DNA from: Geodermatophilus pulveris
Lineage (GTDB): Bacteria; Actinomycetota; Actinomycetes; Mycobacteriales; Geodermatophilaceae
Assembly (NCBI RefSeq): GCF_900188375.1
Contig: NZ_FZOO01000002.1
Location: 62,001 to 126,000, forward strand
Reading direction: 5' to 3'
DNA length: 64,000 bases
In this document: positions 1-8,200 of the stretch, in pieces
Layout: every line of letters starts with the position of its first letter
Position numbering within the stretch: position 1 is the stretch's first letter
Notes under the pieces: model-generated
What the model saw: the letters and a program-made list of their open reading frames with translations, nothing else
Told to the model about the DNA's origin: nothing
Databases searched by the model: none
Position numbers and translations under genes: made by a program

Positions 1-812
1 GGTCGACCCGGATGGGGCGGACGGTCGGCCCGCGGGTCGCCGACCGGTTCGGCCGCGCGCTGCTGGAGCTGGGCGGCAACAACGCCGCGATCGTGACGCC
101 GTCGGCCGACCTGGACCTCACCACCCGCGGCGTCGTCTTCTCCGCCGCGGGGACGGCCGGGCAGCGGTGCACCACGATGCGCCGGGTCATCGCTCACGTC
201 GACGTGGTCGACGCGCTGACCGACCGGCTGGTCGAGGCCTACCGGCGGCTGCCCGTCGGCCCGCCGACCGACGAGGGCACGCTCGTCGGCCCGCTGATCC
301 ACGCCGGGGCGCACACCGCCATGCAGGAGGCCCTCACCGCCGCCCGGGAGCAGGGCGGGACCGTCGTCGTCGGCGGCGGGCGCCGGCTGGCCGAGGAGGC
401 GCCGGACGCCTGGTACGTCGAGCCGGCGATCGTCCGGATGCCCGGGCAGACCGACGTCGTGCGGCAGGAGACCTTCGCGCCGGTGCTGTACGTGCTGCCC
501 TACCGGACGCTGGAGGAGGCGATCGCGCTGAACAACGACGTCCCGCAGGGGCTGTCGTCGAGCATCTTCACCTCCGACCAGGCCGACGCCGAGCGGTTCC
601 TGGCCGCAGACGGCTCCGACTGCGGCATCGCCAACGTCAACATCGGCACCTCGGGGGCCGAGATAGGCGGGGCGTTCGGCGGGGAGAAGCAGACCGGCGG
701 GGGCCGGGAGTCCGGTTCGGACGCCTGGCGGGGCTACATGCGCCGGGCCACGAACACCGTCAACTACTCCGGCGAGCTGCCGCTGGCCCAGGGGGTGGAG
801 TTCCCCCTCTGA
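1..812 (+). CDS. Aldehyde dehydrogenase, ALDH7 (antiquitin/AmaB-like), C-terminal part
   Basis: The 5' end lies outside the window. Reading frame 3 is open from base 3 and an in-frame ATG at 12 is internal. The stretch [12 protein letters not shown] followed by [12 protein letters not shown] contains the substrate-binding region and catalytic Cys (in GQRC) of ALDH7-type NAD-dependent dehydrogenases. The spacing LELGGNN...GTAGQRC is typical of the L-aminoadipate-semialdehyde/piperideine-6-carboxylate dehydrogenases of lysine breakdown. The late motif [10 protein letters not shown] and the [21 protein letters not shown] tail also fit this family. The exact substrate is inferred, because the neighbour that could confirm lysine catabolism is outside the window. 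The frame ends in TGA at 810-812. Confidence 0.9.
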   Translation, partial: STRMGRTVGPRVADRFGRALLELGGNNAAIVTPSADLDLTTRGVVFSAAGTAGQRCTTMRRVIAHVDVVDALTDRLVEAYRRLPVGPPTDEGTLVGPLIHAGAHTAMQEALTAAREQGGTVVVGGGRRLAEEAPDAWYVEPAIVRMPGQTDVVRQETFAPVLYVLPYRTLEEAIALNNDVPQGLSSSIFTSDQADAERFLAADGSDCGIANVNIGTSGAEIGGAFGGEKQTGGGRESGSDAWRGYMRRATNTVNYSGELPLAQGVEFPL

Positions 813-858
813 CCGGGCGGGCATCACCTGCCAGGGTGGGATGCGTCGATCTGTGATG

Positions 859-885
859 GATACCTGTTGACTCTCGATAGGTATC
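859..885. promoter_or_regulatory. Inverted repeat (operator candidate) upstream of the DUF2975/XRE pair
   Basis: GATACCT at 859-865 and AGGTATC at 879-885 are perfect 7-bp arms separated by 13 bases, ending 16 bases before the ATG at 902. A TTGACT that could serve as a -35 lies inside the spacer. A natural candidate ligand is the small XRE-type regulator encoded by the second gene of the operon, which would make it autoregulated. This is inference from position and symmetry. Confidence 0.5.
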
Positions 886-901
886 GCGCGACGGTCGGTG
901 C

Positions 902-1396
902 ATGCAGACAGTGCGCCGGGCCGTCGGCCCGCTCCGGGTCCTCCTCGTGGTGGTCTTCCTGGCCCTGGTGGCCGCCCAGCTGTGGGCGGTGCCGGGGATG
1001 GTGCCGGACCTGACCGCCCCGTCCCTGGAGCAGACGGTCGTGCGGGGGACGATGCTCACCGTCTCGGCCCTGGGGCTGGTGTGCGTCCAGGTCGTGGTCG
1101 TGTGCACCTGGCAGCTGCTCGCCCTGGTCACGCGGGACCGCATCTTCAGCGCGGACGCGCTGCCCTGGGTGGACGCCATCGTGTGGGCGATGGCCGCCGG
1201 CTGGGCGATGCTCCTGGGCACCTTCGTCTGCGCCTACTACTTCGTCATCGACGAGGTCAGCGATGGCCCGGCGCTGCCCGTGCTGCTGCTGGTGCTGCTG
1301 CTGGTCGGCGCCGTGGTGGGGCTGCTCATGGTCGTGATGCGGGCGCTGCTGCGGCAGGCCACCAGCCTGCAGACCGACCTGGAGGCGGTCATCTGA
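902..1396 (+). CDS. DUF2975 family membrane protein
   Basis: 164 residues with four hydrophobic segments (roughly residues 10-30, 45-70, 93-117 and 122-146), a layout typical of DUF2975 proteins. These are commonly encoded next to a small XRE-type DNA-binding protein, as here. The TGA stop overlaps the ATG of the next gene by one base (TGATG), so the two are translationally coupled. The function of DUF2975 proteins is not established; a membrane-bound partner or antagonist of the regulator is plausible. The ATG at 902 sits just after an inverted repeat that may be the operator. Confidence 0.8.
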   Translation: MQTVRRAVGPLRVLLVVVFLALVAAQLWAVPGMVPDLTAPSLEQTVVRGTMLTVSALGLVCVQVVVVCTWQLLALVTRDRIFSADALPWVDAIVWAMAAGWAMLLGTFVCAYYFVIDEVSDGPALPVLLLVLLLVGAVVGLLMVVMRALLRQATSLQTDLEAVI

Positions 1397-1641
1397 TGCC
1401 GATCGTGGTTCGCATCGACGTCGAGCTGGCCCGGCGCAAGATGAGCGTGGGCGAGTTCGCCGACCGGGTCGGCCTCACGCCGGCGAACGTGGCGGTGCTG
1501 AAGAACGGCCGCGCCAAGGCGGTCCGCTTCAGCACCCTGGAGGCGATGTGCCGGGTGCTGGACTGCCAGCCCGGCGACCTGCTCGAGTGGGTCCCCGACG
1601 ACCGCGACGCGACGCAGGCCCTGCGCGGGGCCCAGCAGTGA
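1396..1641 (+). CDS. Small XRE/Cro-CI family transcriptional regulator
   Basis: 81 residues, almost entirely one helix-turn-helix domain. The pattern FADRVGLTPANVAVLKNGRA gives the HTH and recognition helix, and FSTLEAMCRVLDCQPGDLLEW is the hallmark of the YozG/HipB-like single-domain XRE family usually paired with DUF2975. The ATG at 1396 overlaps the stop of the membrane protein, so both are on one transcript. It probably represses its own operon through the inverted repeat at 859-885. The family call is firm; the target is inferred. Confidence 0.85.
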   Translation: MPIVVRIDVELARRKMSVGEFADRVGLTPANVAVLKNGRAKAVRFSTLEAMCRVLDCQPGDLLEWVPDDRDATQALRGAQQ

Positions 1642-1797
1642 TCGAGGTCCGCGGGCTGACCAAGCGCCACGGCCGAGTCCTGGCCGTCGACGACCTGAGC
1701 TCCGACGTCCCCCCGGGCGAGGTCACCGGCTTCCTCGGGGGCCGGCGGCGCGCTCCTGCTGGGCTGGCTGCGGCTGGTCCGGGACGACGTCCGGTGA
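1638..1797 (+). pseudogene. ABC transporter remnant: ATPase N-terminus joined to permease C-terminus
   Basis: GTG at 1638 overlaps the XRE stop and opens a frame reading IEVRGLTKRHGRVLAVDDLS, the start of an ABC-2-type ATP-binding subunit. It breaks at GEVTGFLG, exactly where the Walker A (GPNGAGKTT) should begin. From about 1738, in a different frame, the DNA reads AGGALLLGWLRLVRDDVR followed by a stop at 1795-1797, which looks like the last residues of an ABC-2 permease. The simplest reading is that one deletion removed nearly all of an ATPase-permease gene pair and left both outer ends. Neither half can be functional. The next gene starts inside the permease stop (GTGA). Confidence 0.75.
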
Positions 1798-2954
1798 CCG
1801 CCGACGTCCTGGTGGTCGGCGCCGGGCTGGCCGGGCTGCACACCGCCACGCTGCTGGCCCGCCGCGGCCACGACGTGCTGCTGGCCGAGCGGCGCCCCGC
1901 GCTCACCGGCGCGATCCGCACCACGGGGATCTTCGTGCGCAAGACGCTCGACGACTTCCCGCTGCCCGAGGACCTGCTCGGGCCGCCGATCCGGCGGGTG
2001 GTGCTCTACCCGCCCGGGCTGCGCCGCCCGGTCACCCTGGACAGCGCCCGCGACGAGTACCGGGTGGGCGACATGGCGCCGCTGTACGCCGCGGCCGCCC
2101 GCACCGCCGCCGGTGCCGGTGTGCGCCTCGCGCTGGGCACCCGCTGCGCGGGCCGGTGCGACGGCGGCTGGCTGCTGGCCGGCCCGGAGGGGCCGGTGCG
2201 GGTCCGGGCGCGGTACGTCGTCGGCGCGGACGGGGCGCGCTCGCGGGTGGCCCGCGACCTCGGCCTGGACCGCAACCGGCACCTGCTCGTGGGCGCCGAG
2301 GAGGTGTTCGGGGTCCCCGCCGGGGACCGGACGCCGACGTTCCACTGCGTCCTGGACCCCTCGCTGGCGCCGGGCTACCTGGCCTGGGTGGTGGACGACG
2401 GGCGGCACGCCCACGTGGGCGTCGCCGGCTACGCCGACCGGTTCCCCGACGGGCTGCGCCGGGCCCTGGCCCGGTTCCGCGCCGGCGCCCCGGGCCTGCC
2501 GCCGGGCGGGGCCCCGGCGGAGGTGGAGCGGCGCGGCGGCCCGATCCCGGTCGGCGGCCTGCTGCGCCGGATCGGCGGCAGCGACGGGCTGCTGGTCGGC
2601 GACGCGGCGGGCGCGGTCTCCCCGCTCACCGCCGGCGGCCTGGACCCGTGCCTGCGGCTGTCCGAGCTCGCCGCCGACGTGCTGGACGACGCGCTGCGCG
2701 CCGGGCGGCCCGACCCGCTGGCCCACTACGACGGCGCCGCGCTGCGCGCCCGCTTCCGCGGCCGGCTGGCGCTGCGCCACGGGCTGGCGCAGGTGCGCAC
2801 GCCGGCGGCGGCGCGGGCGGCGTTCGCCGTCCTGCGCACGCCGCCCGGCCGGGCCGCGGCCCGCCGCGTGCTGTTCGGCGACCGGTCCTTCCCCGCGCCC
2901 GGCCGGTCCCCCCGGGCGACCGCCTCCGAGGAGGCCGGCGCCGCCCGGCCGTGA
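1794..2954 (+). CDS. FAD-dependent oxidoreductase, geranylgeranyl-reductase-like
   Basis: 386 residues from GTG 1794. The N-terminal Rossmann motif DVLVVGAGLAGLHTATLLARR binds the ADP part of FAD. A central YVVGADGARSRVARDLGL corresponds to the DG motif, and a later LLVGDAAGAVSPLTAGGLDP contains the GD motif that contacts the FAD ribityl chain. These three motifs place it with the p-hydroxybenzoate hydroxylase/geranylgeranyl reductase flavoproteins. The substrate is unknown and there are no terpenoid genes nearby. The upstream open frame continues into the ABC remnant only by chance. The tail after residue 360 is Pro/Arg/Ala rich and probably unstructured. Confidence 0.75.
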   Translation: MTADVLVVGAGLAGLHTATLLARRGHDVLLAERRPALTGAIRTTGIFVRKTLDDFPLPEDLLGPPIRRVVLYPPGLRRPVTLDSARDEYRVGDMAPLYAAAARTAAGAGVRLALGTRCAGRCDGGWLLAGPEGPVRVRARYVVGADGARSRVARDLGLDRNRHLLVGAEEVFGVPAGDRTPTFHCVLDPSLAPGYLAWVVDDGRHAHVGVAGYADRFPDGLRRALARFRAGAPGLPPGGAPAEVERRGGPIPVGGLLRRIGGSDGLLVGDAAGAVSPLTAGGLDPCLRLSELAADVLDDALRAGRPDPLAHYDGAALRARFRGRLALRHGLAQVRTPAAARAAFAVLRTPPGRAAARRVLFGDRSFPAPGRSPRATASEEAGAARP

Positions 2955-3007
2955 CCGGCATCGCCCGGCCGTGACCGGCATCGCCCGGCCGTGACCGGCA
3001 TCGCCCC
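2951..3007. repeat. Tandem repeat, 20-bp unit, nearly three copies
   Basis: GTGACCGGCATCGCCCGGCC starts at 2951, 2971 and 2991; the third copy diverges after 16 bases. The first copy contains the TGA stop of the flavoprotein gene, and the array ends about 45 bases before the phosphofructokinase start. No function is evident; it is probably a slippage product. Confidence 0.85.
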
Positions 3008-3052
3008 GGGGGGCCGGTCCGAGGCCGGGCGCGGTGTGGCAGCGTTCCGGGC

Positions 3053-4375
3053 ATGGTCAGCCAGGAGGACCTCGCCGTCCGGACGCTCGGACCCTGCCGG
3101 ATCGACTCGCCGCTGGCCGCCCGGCTGGGCGAGCGGCAGACGACCCAGCACTCCGTGGTCGAGGAGGACCGGATCCTCTTCGACGACACGATCTCCATGG
3201 TGGGCGGCCGGGGCCTGCCGATCGACCAGCTGCCCAGCCTGGAGCCCGGCGGCCCCCGCAAGCAGATCTACTTCGACCCGGCCAAGACCCGGGTCGGCAT
3301 CGTCACCTGCGGGGGGCTGTGCCCCGGCCTCAACGACGTCATCCGCGGGCTGGTGCTCGAGCTGTCCCGGCACTACGGGGTGCGCCGCATCGTCGGGTTC
3401 CGCAACGGCTACCGCGGCTTCATCCCGCGCTACGGGGAGGACGTCCTCGACCTCACCCCGGAGGTCGTGATGGACATCGACGACGAGGGCGGCACGATCC
3501 TCGGCACCTCCCGCGGCGAGCAGGACGCCGAGGAGGTGGTCGACGCGCTGGAGCGCCTGGGCATCAACATCCTGTTCGTCATCGGCGGCGACGGCACGAT
3601 CCGCGGGGCGATGGACGTCGTCCGCGTCATCGGCGAGCGCGGCCTGAAGGTCGCCGTCGTCGGCATCCCCAAGACGATCGACAACGACATCCCCTACATC
3701 GACCAGAGCTTCGGCTTCCAGACCGCGATGGCCGAGGCCACCAAGAGCATCCACGCGGCCAGCGTCGAGGCCCGCTCGGCCCCCGGCGGGATCGGGCTGG
3801 TCAAGCTGATGGGCCGGCACTCCGGGTTCATCGCCTGCTACTCCACCCTGGCCAAGGACGACGCCGACTACGTGCTCATCCCCGAGGTGCCCTTCGCCCT
3901 CGACGGGGAGCGCGGGTTCCTGGAGCACCTGCGCCGCCGTGTCGAGGACCGCGGGCACGCCGTCGTGGTCGTGGCCGAGGGCGCCGGGCAGGAGCACATC
4001 CAGGGCGAGGAGCCGGGCCGGGACGCCTCGGGGAACATCCGGTTCGGCGACATCGGCCGGCTGCTGCGCCGGCTCGTCGTCGACCACTTCGACGCCCACG
4101 GCACCGAGACGAACGTCCGCTACTTCGACCCCAGCTACGCCATCCGCAGCGTCCCGGCCAACCCGTTCGACAGCGCCTACTGCCTGCGCCTGGCGCACGC
4201 CGCGGTGCACGCGGCGATGGCCGGGCGCACCGAGGTGATCGTCGCGCGGCGGCGGCGCCGGTTCGTGCACATGCCGATGCCGCTGGCGGTCAGCCGCCGC
4301 AACCACGTCGACCCGATGGGCGACCTGTGGCTGTCGGTGCTGGAGGCCACCGGGCAGCCGGTGCGCTTCGAGTGA
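3053..4375 (+). CDS. 6-phosphofructokinase (group III/clade X type)
   Basis: 440 residues, longer than the 320-residue E. coli enzyme and matching the long actinobacterial/plant-type PFKs. VGIVTCGGLCPGLNDVIRG (81-99) is the nucleotide-binding glycine loop. GGDGT at 178-182 carries Gly where PPi-dependent enzymes carry Asp, and PKTIDND at 206-212 has the catalytic Asp plus a Lys after Pro. The Gly/Lys combination is seen in the mixed clade often annotated as ATP-PFK, so the phosphoryl donor is most likely ATP but not certain. It converts fructose 6-phosphate to fructose 1,6-bisphosphate in glycolysis. ATG 3053 is chosen because the N-terminus (SQEDLAVRTLGPCRIDSPL) looks like the family's usual start. 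Confidence 0.88.
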   Translation: MVSQEDLAVRTLGPCRIDSPLAARLGERQTTQHSVVEEDRILFDDTISMVGGRGLPIDQLPSLEPGGPRKQIYFDPAKTRVGIVTCGGLCPGLNDVIRGLVLELSRHYGVRRIVGFRNGYRGFIPRYGEDVLDLTPEVVMDIDDEGGTILGTSRGEQDAEEVVDALERLGINILFVIGGDGTIRGAMDVVRVIGERGLKVAVVGIPKTIDNDIPYIDQSFGFQTAMAEATKSIHAASVEARSAPGGIGLVKLMGRHSGFIACYSTLAKDDADYVLIPEVPFALDGERGFLEHLRRRVEDRGHAVVVVAEGAGQEHIQGEEPGRDASGNIRFGDIGRLLRRLVVDHFDAHGTETNVRYFDPSYAIRSVPANPFDSAYCLRLAHAAVHAAMAGRTEVIVARRRRRFVHMPMPLAVSRRNHVDPMGDLWLSVLEATGQPVRFE

Positions 4376-4388
4376 GCCGCCGGCGCGG

Positions 4389-4565
4389 TCACTCCGCCCG
4401 CGGGGGCACCGGCTCCTCGATCCGGTCCCAGCTGTGGTGGCTGAACAGCGTCTTGTGGCCGGTGGCGTCGTAGACGACGAGGTGGCCGGTCGCGGTGAAG
4501 CTGAACCGGGCGCCCTCGCCGTAGCGGGTGATCTCGCCGCCGGCGCGGTGCAGGTCGAAGGCCAT
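4389..4565 (-). CDS. Small conserved protein of unknown function (58 aa)
   Basis: The protein is 58 residues, beginning MAFDLHRAGGEITRYGEGA and continuing with alternating beta-type residues and a Tyr/His-rich middle (VVYDATGHKTLFSHHSWDR). It lies convergent to the phosphofructokinase gene with only 13 bases between stops. A longer frame continues upstream to 4919, but it is antisense to the next gene and has ordinary shadow-ORF composition, so the ATG at 4565 is preferred. Small proteins of this type recur in actinobacteria; no function is known to me. Confidence 0.6.
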   Translation of the reverse strand: MAFDLHRAGGEITRYGEGARFSFTATGHLVVYDATGHKTLFSHHSWDRIEEPVPPRAE

Positions 4566-4688
4566 GCCCGGAGCGTGGCACGCCGCCCGCCCGGAGGGGC
4601 ACCGGCCACCCGGGCTCCCCGTGGTCGCGCTGGGCGGTCGCGGACAGGCGGGGGGCAGGGCGGCGGACCGTCGGACGCGGCGGCGAGG

Positions 4689-5078
4689 ATGGCCGGCGTG
4701 GCTGCCTTCTTCCTCCCGCGCGCCGGCGACGCCGAGCAGGCCGAGCGGCTCTACGACGCCCTGGCGGAGTTCGCCGGGTGCGAGCCGGCGCCGCCGGCGC
4801 GCCGCGTGCAGGCGATCGGGTTCAGCGCCGACGGGGTCCGCTGGGTGGCCGCAGTGGGGGAGGAGCTCTCCGGCCGGCGGACGACGCAGCGGCTGCGCCG
4901 CGGGGAGCTGGTCGAGCACACCGAGGAGCTGTCGTCGTGCACCCGGGTGCTCGCCGTGTACCCGGGCACGCCGTTCACCGTGGTGACCGACGCCCAGCCG
5001 ATCACCGGCGCGGCCTCGGAGTGGGCCAACCCGTTCACCGCCGCGCCGGACGAGGTCACCTGGTTCGACCCGGCGTGA
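4689..5078 (+). CDS. Conserved protein of unknown function (129 aa)
   Basis: 129 residues from ATG 4689; a GTG at 4698 is an alternative start. The sequence is soluble, acidic and mixed alpha/beta, with a tail rich in aromatic and small residues (EWANPFTAAPDEVTWFDPA). There is no signal peptide or membrane segment and no recognisable catalytic motif. It is divergent from the small gene before it and convergent with the PGPGW gene after it. Coding is supported by codon-position GC bias and a protein-like composition; I assign no function. Confidence 0.65.
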   Translation: MAGVAAFFLPRAGDAEQAERLYDALAEFAGCEPAPPARRVQAIGFSADGVRWVAAVGEELSGRRTTQRLRRGELVEHTEELSSCTRVLAVYPGTPFTVVTDAQPITGAASEWANPFTAAPDEVTWFDPA

Positions 5079-5093
5079 CCCGCCGGCCGCCGG

Positions 5094-5477
5094 TCAGCGC
5101 ACGCCGCCGGCGCCCCGGAGGCGGGCGTAGCCGACGGTGCCGAGCAGGAAGACGCCGCTGACCACCAGCAGCACCGCGCTGAAGGCGTTGACCAGGGGCA
5201 GGTCCACCCCGGCGAGCGCGGCGACACCCAGGCCGACGAGCACCGCGGCGCACAGCACGGCGCCGACGGCCCGCCAGGGGCTGCGGGCCACCTCCTCGAT
5301 GCCCTCGCGCGCCTTGTCCTTGGCGTAGTCCAGCGGCCGGCGCGCCCAGGCGAACCGGGTGGACAGCACCGCCAGGCCGGCGGCCACCAGCACGAAGCCG
5401 GGCCCGGGGAGCACCAGCAGCGCGATCCCGGCCAGGGTCAGCAGCCCGCCGAGCACGGCGACGACGGCCTGTCGCAT
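5094..5477 (-). CDS. PGPGW/TIGR02611 family membrane protein
   Basis: About 127 residues with two hydrophobic hairpins. The first contains GGLLTLAGIALLVLPGPGFV, the LPGPGxxxxxxGLAVL signature of the putative transmembrane PGPGW family. It is followed by a basic amphipathic stretch (RFAWARRPLDYAKDKAREG) and a second membrane pair near the C-terminus. The frame could start at 5519, but a GGAGG lies eight bases before the ATG at 5477, so 5477 is preferred. Function unknown; the family is common in actinobacteria. Confidence 0.8.
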   Translation of the reverse strand: MRQAVVAVLGGLLTLAGIALLVLPGPGFVLVAAGLAVLSTRFAWARRPLDYAKDKAREGIEEVARSPWRAVGAVLCAAVLVGLGVAALAGVDLPLVNAFSAVLLVVSGVFLLGTVGYARLRGAGGVR

Positions 5478-5573
5478 CGAGGGGTCCTCCACGGCGTGGG
5501 TGCCGGCCGCCGTGCGCACGCGGCCGGTACCGCCAGGCTGCCCCGCCGGTGGGCCCGCCGTCCACCTCCGCGC

Positions 5574-7025
5574 TCAGGGGGTGGCGGTCGGCCGCCGGTG
5601 GTGCGGGCTGTCCGGGTTGAGCAGCGAGTGCCGGCGGCCGTAGGCGACGTAGATGACGAACCCGATGACCAGCCACGCGCCGAAGCGCGCCCAGGTCTCC
5701 GGTGACAGCTGCGCCATCAGGAACAGCGAGGAGAGGACCCCGAACGCGGGGACCACCGGCATGAGCGGCAGCCGGAAGGACCGGGGGGCGTCGGGCCGGG
5801 TGTGGCGGAACAGGATCACCGCGAGGCACACGACGACGAACGCCGACAGGATGCCGATGTTCGTGAGGTCCGCGACGGCGCGGATCGGGAAGACGCCGGC
5901 GAGCAGCGCCGAGCCGATCCCGGCGATCCAGGTCACCCGCTGCGGGGTGCCGTTGCGGTCGACCCCGGCGAACCACCGGGGCAGCAGCCCGTCGCGGCTC
6001 ATGGAGAACCACACCCGGGTGACCCCGAGCAGGAAGGTCAGCATGACGGTGAGGATGGAGAGCACGGCGAACACCGAGATGATGCCCGCGACCACCGGCA
6101 ACCCGACGCTGGTGAAGGCCGAGGCGAAGCCGGCGGTGGGGTCGATCTCCCGGTAGTCCTGCATGCCGGTGAGCACCAGGGTGGCCGCCACGTAGAGGAC
6201 CATCGCGACGACCAGGGACAGGATGATCGCCCGGGGCATGTGCCGGCGGCCGTCCTCGGCCTCCTCGGCCGCGGTGCTCATGGCGTCGTAGCCGAACACC
6301 GCGAAGAAGACGGTGGCCGCGCCGGTGAGCACCGGGCCGAAGCCGGCCGGGAGGAACGGGTCGTAGTTCCCCGCGTCGACGTAGAAGACGCCCAGGCCGA
6401 CGATGAACAGGATCAGCGCGATCTTGACCGCCACGGCCACCAGCTCGAACCGGCCGAAGGTCCGGGTCCCGCGGCTGAGGATGAAGGTCACCAGCAGGCA
6501 GATGACGACGGCGGGCACGTTGACCACCCCGCCCTCCTCGGCCGACGCGGTGAGCGCGGCGGGCAGGGCCACGCCGAAGCCGTCGAGGAACGCCTCCAGG
6601 TAGCCGGAGATGCCGATCGCCACCACGGCGACGATGGCGATGTACTCCAGCAGCAGGTCCCAGCCGATGAACCACCCGACCACCTCGCCGAGGGCCACGT
6701 AGCCGTAGGTGTAGGCCGAGCCGGCGCGCGGCACCATCCCGGCGAACTCCGCGTAGGACAGCGCGGCGGCCGCCGACGCCAGGCCGGCGACGAGGAAGGC
6801 GATCAGCACGGCCGGCCCCACGCCGGGGTTCTCGTCGTCCCCGGCGGCCACCAGCCCGGCGAGGGAGAAGATGCCGACGCCGATGATGCCGCCGACGCCT
6901 ATGGCGGTCAGCTGCCACAGGCCCAGGCTCTTGGCCAGCGTGCCCGCCCCGCCGCCCCCGTCGTCCTCGCTCACCTGCTCGATCGGCATGCGCCGCCAGA
7001 CGGAGTGCCGTGCCCGATCGCTCAT
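5574..7025 (-). CDS. APC family amino acid permease
   Basis: 483 residues with about 12 membrane segments. The N-terminal motif LTAIGVGGIIGVGIFSLAG is the conserved first-helix GIGAIIGxGIF motif of the amino acid-polyamine-organocation superfamily. GSAYTYGYVALGEVVGWFIGWDLLLEY is the helix-3 region typical of the cationic amino acid transporter (YfnA/CAT-like) branch, so uptake of basic or branched amino acids is likely but unproven. ATG 7025 is chosen because GAGGGG lies a few bases upstream. The same frame stays open far upstream through the 12-bp repeat array, so an N-terminal extension of (M/T)PST units cannot be formally excluded. Confidence 0.88.
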   Translation of the reverse strand: MSDRARHSVWRRMPIEQVSEDDGGGGAGTLAKSLGLWQLTAIGVGGIIGVGIFSLAGLVAAGDDENPGVGPAVLIAFLVAGLASAAAALSYAEFAGMVPRAGSAYTYGYVALGEVVGWFIGWDLLLEYIAIVAVVAIGISGYLEAFLDGFGVALPAALTASAEEGGVVNVPAVVICLLVTFILSRGTRTFGRFELVAVAVKIALILFIVGLGVFYVDAGNYDPFLPAGFGPVLTGAATVFFAVFGYDAMSTAAEEAEDGRRHMPRAIILSLVVAMVLYVAATLVLTGMQDYREIDPTAGFASAFTSVGLPVVAGIISVFAVLSILTVMLTFLLGVTRVWFSMSRDGLLPRWFAGVDRNGTPQRVTWIAGIGSALLAGVFPIRAVADLTNIGILSAFVVVCLAVILFRHTRPDAPRSFRLPLMPVVPAFGVLSSLFLMAQLSPETWARFGAWLVIGFVIYVAYGRRHSLLNPDSPHHRRPTATP

Positions 7026-7435
7026 GGTGTCCCCTCGGTGGTCGTGGCCCCCCGGCGGCGTGGTCGGCGGCGTGGTCGGCGGCGTGGTCGACGGCGTGGT
7101 CGACGGCGTGGTCGACGGCGTGGTCGACGGCGTGGTCGACGGCGTGGTCGACGGCGTGGTCGACGGCGTGGTCGACGGCGTGGTCGACGGCGTGGTCGAC
7201 GGCGTGGTCGACGGCGTGGTCGACGGCATGGTCGACGGCGTGGTCGACGGCGTGGTCGACGGCATGGTCGACGGCATGGTCGACGGCATGGTCGACGGCA
7301 TGGTCGACGGCATGGTCGACGGCATGGTCGACGGCATGGTCGACGGCATGGTCGACGGCATGGTCGACGGCATGGTCGACGGCATGGTCGACGGCATGGT
7401 CGACGGCATGGTCCCGGGGGCGGCGGGACCGCGGC
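7026..7435. other. Intergenic stretch between the permease and MBL genes, mostly minisatellite
   Basis: These 410 bases hold the untranslated region of the permease (read on the minus strand), dominated by the 12-bp array at 7057-7416. Nothing else is recognisable. The Shine-Dalgarno-like GAGGGG for the permease lies at the 7026-7040 end. I see no terminator between the two genes. Confidence 0.7.
7057..7416. repeat. 12-bp minisatellite, about 29-30 copies
   Basis: On the plus strand the unit is GGCRTGGTCGAC. It begins with two GGCGTGGTCGGC units (7057, 7069), then twelve GGCGTGGTCGAC units, one GGCATGGTCGAC, two more G-type units, twelve uninterrupted A-type units from 7261, and a broken last copy at 7405. 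The G and A variants are segregated in blocks, as expected from stepwise slippage or unequal crossover. Since 12 is a multiple of three, every frame stays open. On the minus strand the units read TPST (G-type) or MPST (A-type), in frame with the permease. Every unit except the first two and the last carries a SalI-type GTCGAC. Confidence 0.97.
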
Positions 7436-8200
7436 TCAGGCGGGCTGCAGGCGGTCGGCGAGCCCGGCGGCGGTGAAGGCGGCCACGACGTCGTCGCGGC
7501 CCTCGCTGAAGTGCGCCCAGCTGTCGCAGTGCGCGGCCACGACCCGGCGGGCGCCGAGCAGCGCCGCGGCCTCGGCCGCCCCGCCGCCGTCGACGGTGAG
7601 CAGCGCGCCGTCGAACAGGGCGGTGCGGGCGGCGCCGGCGAACAGCACCGCGGTGTCCACCGGACCGACCCGCCCGGCGATCTCCCGGACCACGTCCAGC
7701 GAGGCGTTGTCCCCGCTGACGTGCACGGTCGGCAGGCCGTCGGCGGTGAGCAGGAAGCCGACCACCTCGCCGGTGACCGGCTCGCAGCCCTCGGGCCCGT
7801 GCCGGGCCGGCGTCGCCGTCACGGTCACCGGGCCGCCGCCGGGGCGCTCCAACTGCACCGACTCCCAGGGCGCCAGCCCGCGGACGCCGCCGCCCAGCCG
7901 CCCGGCCGCGCTGCGGGTGGTCAGCACGACGGGGACGTCGGCCAGCAGGGCCCGGCCGGAGGCGTCGAGGTTGTCCGGGTGCTGGTCGTGGGACAGCAGC
8001 ACCACGTCCAGCGCGCCCAGGTCGGCCGGGTCGGCGGCCGGCGGGGCGGTCTTGGTGAGCACCCGGCCCCCGCCCAGCGGGTACTCGCCCGGGCCGTCGA
8101 AGGTGGGGTCGGTGAGCACGCGCAGCCCGCCGTACCCGATGAGCACGGTCGGCCCGCCGAGGACGCGCACGGGGACCTGCTCGTCGGCGGCGTCGGTCAC
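7436..8200 (-). CDS. MBL-fold metal-dependent hydrolase (UlaG-like)
   Basis: 254 residues. GPTVLIGYGGLRVLTDPTFDG near the N-terminus is the beta-lactamase-superfamily opening seen in the UlaG-like family, and LLSHDQHPDNLD is the metal-binding loop. It keeps HxxH..D but has Asn where the canonical HxHxDH has its last His, which is usual in this actinobacterial subfamily. Later His residues (ARHGPEG, AAHCDSWAH) could complete the site. The start is GTG 8200 with GAGGTG four bases upstream. Substrate unknown. The permease lies downstream on the same strand, separated by the minisatellite. Confidence 0.8.
   Translation of the reverse strand: MTDAADEQVPVRVLGGPTVLIGYGGLRVLTDPTFDGPGEYPLGGGRVLTKTAPPAADPADLGALDVVLLSHDQHPDNLDASGRALLADVPVVLTTRSAAGRLGGGVRGLAPWESVQLERPGGGPVTVTATPARHGPEGCEPVTGEVVGFLLTADGLPTVHVSGDNASLDVVREIAGRVGPVDTAVLFAGAARTALFDGALLTVDGGGAAEAAALLGARRVVAAHCDSWAHFSEGRDDVVAAFTAAGLADRLQPA

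Noticed and set aside
7057..7416. CRISPR array
   Set aside because: The 12-bp units are contiguous with no unique spacers and no cas genes are present.
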